Source: Anaeromyces robustus (taxonomy: Eukaryota; Neocallimastigomycota; Neocallimastigomycetes; Neocallimastigales; Neocallimastigaceae). Taken from it: a DNA stretch of 32,500 nucleotides. Below are positions 27,525 through 32,500 of this stretch, one piece after another. The position numbers were made by a program, and so were the translations under genes. Location: the NCBI GenBank assembly GCA_002104895.1, contig MCFG01000008.1:127501-160000 (forward strand). The letters are read 5' to 3'. Under the pieces are notes generated by a model. That model did not search any database, was not told the DNA's origin, and was given only the letters and a program-made list of their open reading frames with translations. How positions within the stretch are numbered: the first letter of the stretch is position 1; each line of letters opens with the position of its first letter.

Positions 27525-28021
27525 TCATATCATATCCAAGTAATATTGAAGTGTTATTAAATTTCTATTCATATCATTTTCTTCTTGTATTGATGAAATT
27601 TGATCATTGGTATATGGTTGAGTTAAATGCTCTAATTGATTTTTTCTAGATATAGGAAGTTTTAGATGTAATTTTGATATAAGAATTAATCTAAACAATT
27701 GTTAAATATATATAATTATATTAAATAGTTAAAATACAAAATAGAGCATAAAATAAAACGAACAAACAAACAAATTTATGAATTTACGAAAAATATTTTA
27801 TAATATGTTTACTTTATTTCATCCATATTACTTCTATTAATATTTGCTTTTATTTTTTTTAATTTATTATAGATACATTTCATGTCATTTTTATCAAGTA
27901 TTAATCCGTCATATGCAGCAATAACCGAATAAGGTAATTTATTATATTCATTTTGTTTATTTATATTTAAAACATTATTTTCATTTAAAGTTTCATTTTC
28001 ATTATTATTTTTTATATTCAT
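27525..28021 (-). CDS. Small hypothetical protein, two exons
   Basis: Exons 28021-27813 and 27690-27525 join over a GTAAAC..TAG intron of 122 nt to give 124 residues. The N-terminus is Asn/Glu-rich. The middle is better ordered: LPYSVIAAYDGLILDKNDM, then a basic helix-like segment (CIYNKLKKIKANINRS). The second exon reads LILISKLHLKLPISRKNQLE and ends in a polar tail. There is no signal peptide or membrane segment. The second exon has no GT on the coding strand, so it cannot splice onward into the coiled-coil gene; the two are separate. I do not recognise a family. It could be lineage-specific. Confidence 0.6.
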
Positions 28022-29020
28022 CTTTTTTTTTTCTGTATATTCTTTTAAGTAAATATTAAGTATATTTGTAAATATATTGATAGTAATGTAAAATATAAAT
28101 TTTTTGTAATTTTTTTTTGTTTTATATTAAACCAATATAATATATAATTTTTAATAATTATAGTATAATTAAGTTTATATGATTAATTAAAAAAATTTGA
28201 TAGAAAAATATTTTTTAAAAATTAATAATATTAAAATTATGTAATAATTTTTTTTTTGATTTAATATTATTATATAAATTTTGTTACATATAAATTAATA
28301 TTATGAACAATTTAATCATATTTAAATAAATACAATTTTAATATTAAAATTATCTAAAATATTTATATATGTTTTCTTTCTTTCTTATTTTTTTAAAGAA
28401 CATTGCTTTATTATTAAGTTTATTATACATTTTTCTGTTTAAAAGTTTTTTAGTTAATAAATATTCAATTAAATTTAATATTCTTTCGGACTTTTAATGA
28501 CATTAATTATTTATTATATATAAAATACATTTATATATATATAATTTGTATACAATTAGTATATAAATTGTCAACATTAAAAAACTTTAAATGATGTATA
28601 GTATAGATAATAAAATATAAAAAAAAAAAAAAAAGCATTATAGTATATATATATACCATATTAGTAATAATAATATGTTAATATGTCATTTAATATATTA
28701 TTTATAAACAATAAAAATAAAACCAATAAAAAAAAATTAAAGAAAAAAAAAAATAAGCTATGAAGCAGGTTAATTTTCATTTTTGAAATTCTTTATATTA
28801 ATATTTAATTCATATGAAACAAATTTTATATAAGTTAATATTGTTTATCCTGTTTTTTATGTATTATTAAATAATATATAATTTTAAATTATATTTAAAA
28901 TTTATAATTATGTTTTATTTCATTATATTATATAATATAATATAATATAATATAATATATAGTATATTAATATTCAAAAAAATTTAATTGTTTATATATA
29001 TAATGTATATAATAAAACAG

Positions 29021-29052
<32 letters not shown>

Positions 29053-29135
29053 TAATAACATATACAAATCATATATTAATTATTTATTAATAATTTTATT
29101 TTAATGGTTTTATAATATATTTATTTGTATATGGA

Positions 29136-29153
29136 TTATTTGTATACAAATAA
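29136..29153. repeat. Perfect 18-bp palindrome
   Basis: TTATTTGTATACAAATAA reads the same on both strands. Its half TTATTTGTAT also occurs at 29121-29130 and again at 29258-29267, and the inverted half near 29288-29296, so four half-sites cluster in about 180 bp. This could be a binding-site cluster or simply recurring AT sequence; the central GTATAC lowers the odds of pure chance. Confidence 0.55.
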
Positions 29154-29256
29154 AGAAATATATTTATTTTAATATTGTAAATAATATTATATAATATACC
29201 ATGTTATATATATTTTAATTAAACGGTAACTCTTGCAATGATATCTAATATATATT

Positions 29257-29297
29257 ATTATTTGTATGTAAATTTAATAGCATTAAATACAAATAAT
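29257..29297. repeat. Perfect 11-bp inverted repeat sharing the palindrome half-site
   Basis: ATTATTTGTAT at 29257-29267 is exactly complementary to 29287-29297, with a 19-nt spacer that is itself partly symmetric. The arms contain the same half-site as the palindrome at 29136-29153. Confidence 0.55.
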
Positions 29298-29604
29298 CAA
29301 ATAATCATCTACCACTAGTTCATATGCTTATTGATAAACATTTTTTTTTTTTTTTGTAAAATAGTTTTTTTTAATATAATAAAATTGCATATATAAAATA
29401 TTAAACAAAGAGTATTTTGTTTTGGATATACTCCTATATTCCTTATTTATTTGATAAAATAAAAGTGTTATATATATATATACATTACTACAAATAAAAA
29501 AATGGAACGTTTTTATTATTGTTATATAATAGTATGATTAATAATATTATTGATAGTATTATTATTATTATTACTATTATTAATAGTATTAATAGTATTA
29601 TTAT

Positions 29605-29743
29605 AAATAAATAAATATATATATATAAATAAAATAAATAAATGAATACATATATAAATAAAATAAATAAATAAATATATAAATAAATATTTATATATAA
29701 ATAAAATAAATATATAAATAAATAAATATATATATAAATAAAA

Positions 29744-29782
<39 letters not shown>

Positions 29783-29790
29783 AATAAATA
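29605..29790. repeat. Imperfect AAAT/TATA tetranucleotide tract
   Basis: About 185 bp of alternating AAAT units and TATA blocks; the last third is nearly pure AAAT. Interruptions suggest an older tract than the one at 18643-18813. Confidence 0.75.
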
Positions 29791-31074
29791 AATATTTATA
29801 TAAATAATTATTAAATACTGGTAATTTTTCATACCATTTTATATTCATACATTGTATGGAATGTAATACAATGTAATTAAATGCATATATTAATATATAT
29901 TTATATTAATTTATTTTTAATAAATATTCTATACATTTGAATAAAAAAATAAAATATAAAAAATAAAATAAAAAAAATAAATAATTGATTAATAAATATA
30001 AATATAAAATATAAAATATAAATATAAACTCTATTTAATATTAAGAAATAATAAAATATTTCTAATAATATTTAAATAAAAACAGAATATAATAAAATAT
30101 ATATAATATTATATATAATAATTTTAATACTAGTTAATAATAAATATAATTATTAATAATATTATTAATTAATAATATTTATTTTTTTTTTTTTTTTTTA
30201 AAAAAAATTTTAATATAATAAATAATATAAATAATAATTAAATATACTATTAAGTAACTTTTAAAAAAGAATATTTATTATTTAATTATTAAATCTTTTA
30301 ATTAAAAAAAAAAAAAGAATCATTAAAATATAAATATAATTATAATTATATAAAAAAGATATTTTTTTTTTCATTTTATTTTATTTATTAAAAATATGAT
30401 TTATTTTTTGTAAAGATAATTTAATATTCTTTTGTTTCTTTTTTTTTTTAATCATTACAAAATTTTTATATTTGTAATATATATTTTATATATAAGTAAT
30501 TACAGGAAATAAAAATAATACTTTATATTATTGTTGTTATTTTTATATATAAAATATCTTTTGTATTTATTAAATATAATAACAATAATATATTAATATA
30601 TCTATACTTGTAATAAAAATATATATAAATACATATTTAAATATAAAATAAAATATAATACCTTTACAGAATTATACTTTTTCTCAATTTTCTTCTTTTT
30701 TTTTTTTTCAAGAAAAAAAAAATAAAAAATAAAATTCTATAAATTTATATATATACAACTTTTAAAGATGTATATATAAAAAATATTAATTAAGTTAAAA
30801 AAAATATAAATAATAGTTATATAATAAAAGAAATATGAATATAAAATAATAAATATTTAATACATTAATAATATTAAATATAAAAAAAAAGAAAACTTCA
30901 ATATTATTTGTGATAAATGAATGTAATAATATAACATAGGTAATTCATTTAAAAATATTAATAATCCTTACAATAATTTATTATTAATACTTAACAATAA
31001 CATTAACCATTTTATTTTATTTATATACATTTATTTAAAATTGAATATTTATGATTTTTTTATTTTAATAATAT

Positions 31075-31114
31075 AATATTCTTTAATAGTATAATAATAT
31101 TATTAAAGAATATT
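31075..31114. repeat. Perfect 14-bp inverted repeat
   Basis: AATATTCTTTAATA at 31075-31088 pairs exactly with 31101-31114 across a 12-nt loop. It is A/T-rich with one GC pair per arm, so chance is less easily excluded than for the repeats near 7500-7700. Confidence 0.5.
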
Positions 31115-31725
31115 TTTTAATAATAAATAGATAAATAATAAATAAACAAAAATAAAATTATACAAAGAAAAACGAATAATAATATTGAAAGGAAAATAAT
31201 AATAATAAAATAAAGAAAAACGTTCTGTTCACTAAATAATGAAATAAAAGCTTAATATTTTAATTATAATTAATAATTGATAATTTCTCCAAATCTTTTC
31301 AAAACTGTATTATAATTTAATAAACATCATTTATCAATAAAAATTATAATTTTTATTTTTAATACACAATATACAATATATAATCATATAATAATTTTTT
31401 TTTTTTTTTCTTAAGGTTATTATTTTCTTAATATTTTTATTATAACCAAGAAAAAATAATAAATAATAAAGCAATAAACTTTAATAATAACAAATATAGA
31501 AAACGCATAAATAAATTAAATATTACATCAATCCGGAAATTATTTTACAAAAAGGAATACAAAGTCAATAATTTAAATATAAAATAAAAGAAAAGAAAAA
31601 ACAATAAAATAAACATACCTTTTTTAATAATTATTATATATTGTACTCTATTATATAATTAAAAAAAAAAATCTTTGCAAATCTCATTTTATTATAAAAA
31701 TTTGAATAAATACTACTTTGTTAAA

Positions 31726-32500
31726 ATGGAGGAGAATTGTACAAATTTGGGTATAAGCAAAAAAAAGTTGGACGAACTTTTAGCTATGAAGCCCTTTAAT
31801 GATACATTTGCTATAAGAAGGGCTTCACTTAGAAAAGTAGAAACAATTAATACAACAATTACAGGAAGAAAAGTAATTATTAAATGATTGTTTTACATTA
31901 TTGTTAATAAAAATACTTTATAGATATATAATTCTTGTAATAAAAAAAAAATATAAAAATTATTGATAAATAAACTTTTTTTTTTTTTTTTTTTTAAGTT
32001 CAAAGAAAAAAATGGCGTTGTAGAAGAATTATCAAATAAATCCAATGGATATGTAGTTGATACAAATCCTGATACTGACTGTTGTGAAGTATATAAAGAA
32101 CTATAATATATATATATATATTTGAATATTCATATGAATATTTTTATTATTTTCATTCATTATTATATTAAAATATTTTTTATTATAAAAATTAAAAAAA
32201 AAAAAAAAAAAAAAAGGTTGTAGAAAATCTTTTTATTGGCTCACAGGATGCTGCAGCAGAAGAAGAAATATTAAATTCAAAAGGAATAACACATATTGTT
32301 AATGTTGGAACTGGAATACCTAATATGTTTGAACATGTAATTTAATAATAAATAAAATAATATTTTTATTAAATTATTGTATATAACAATAAGTTTTAAA
32401 TTGTTTATTAAAATATTATATCATTTAATATTATATTAGAAATTTAAATATTTCAAAGTTGATATTCTTGATACACCAGAATTTGATATTTTACCATTTA
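31726..32500 (+). CDS. Dual-specificity protein phosphatase, DUSP19-like (partial)
   Basis: Four exons are visible: 31726-31872, 31999-32088, 32217-32336 and 32440 to the window end, all joining in frame (about 139 residues). The N-terminal part (SLRKVETINTTITGRK) resembles the pre-domain segment of DUSP19 rather than that of most atypical DUSPs. The catalytic domain begins VVENLFIGSQDAAAEEEI, LNSKGITHIVNVGTGIPNMF, then FKYFKVDILDTPEFDILPF, the usual opening of the fold including the LxIGSQDAA strand and the ILD general-acid region; the Asp in VDILD is the expected general-acid position. The HCxxGxxR signature lies beyond the window, so catalytic competence cannot be judged. Such enzymes dephosphorylate Ser/Thr and Tyr on MAP kinase pathway proteins. 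The ATG at 31726 is the first true ATG in frame, in a favourable AAAATGG context. Confidence 0.9.

Larger units (their letters stand above)
28022..31725. other. Large AT-rich gene-free region with palindromes
   Basis: Divergent promoters of the small minus-strand gene and the plus-strand phosphatase gene lie at its ends. In between I see only A/T-rich sequence, a TTTA run near 29019-29050, an AAAT-type tract near 29605-29790, several homopolymers and the palindromes listed separately. Open frames at about 29488-29848 are translations of the tetranucleotide tract. No tRNA, rRNA or transposase was recognised. Confidence 0.55.

Noticed and set aside
29488-29848. Two minus-strand frames of Tyr/Leu/Phe/Ile repeats
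   Set aside because: They are translations of an AAAT tetranucleotide tract and have no sequence complexity.

Overview
The window is a very AT-rich stretch of a eukaryotic nuclear genome. Genes are broken by many short introns. Between genes lie long A/T-only tracts and tetra- and trinucleotide microsatellites. This composition, together with a large secreted Cys/Tyr/Asn-rich repeat protein resembling the scaffoldins of anaerobic gut fungi, points to a member of the Neocallimastigomycota (the Piromyces, Neocallimastix, Anaeromyces group). That assignment is an inference. All gene models were built by hand from GT..AG junctions that keep the reading frame and restore conserved protein motifs.

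Layout, left to right. (1) 1-5640, minus: SEC24, the COPII cargo adaptor, 15 exons visible, C-terminus off the window. (2) 5641-10296: a 4.6 kb gap with decayed minus-strand gene fragments (about 9002-9655 and 7715-8050, perhaps 7325-7455) and two strong inverted repeats. (3) 10297-13447, plus: an RBM22/Cwc2/Ecm2-type splicing factor, nine exons, with an unusually long, repeat-filled first intron. (4) 14456-18331, minus: a LisH/CTLH/seven-WD40 protein, 13 exons. (5) 19319-24230, minus: a 1588-residue secreted repeat protein, scaffoldin-like, two exons; the signal peptide is recovered by splicing a 26-nt first exon. (6) 24934-27392, minus: an unrecognised coiled-coil protein with a lysine-rich tail, five exons. 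(7) 27525-28021, minus: a small unrecognised two-exon gene. (8) 28022-31725: gene-free AT-rich DNA with palindromes. (9) 31726-32500, plus: the start of a dual-specificity phosphatase, closest in layout to DUSP19.

The genes do not form a pathway. SEC24 (secretion), the spliceosomal factor, the WD40 scaffold and the phosphatase are housekeeping or signalling genes. The most distinctive locus is the scaffoldin-like gene: about 25 short repeat units, nearly all with a cysteine pair, one unit that lost both cysteines, two dibasic sites in a Ser/Thr-rich linker, and a C-terminal hydrophobic anchor. Across all 43 introns modelled here, acceptors are AAG (21) or TAG (22), never CAG.
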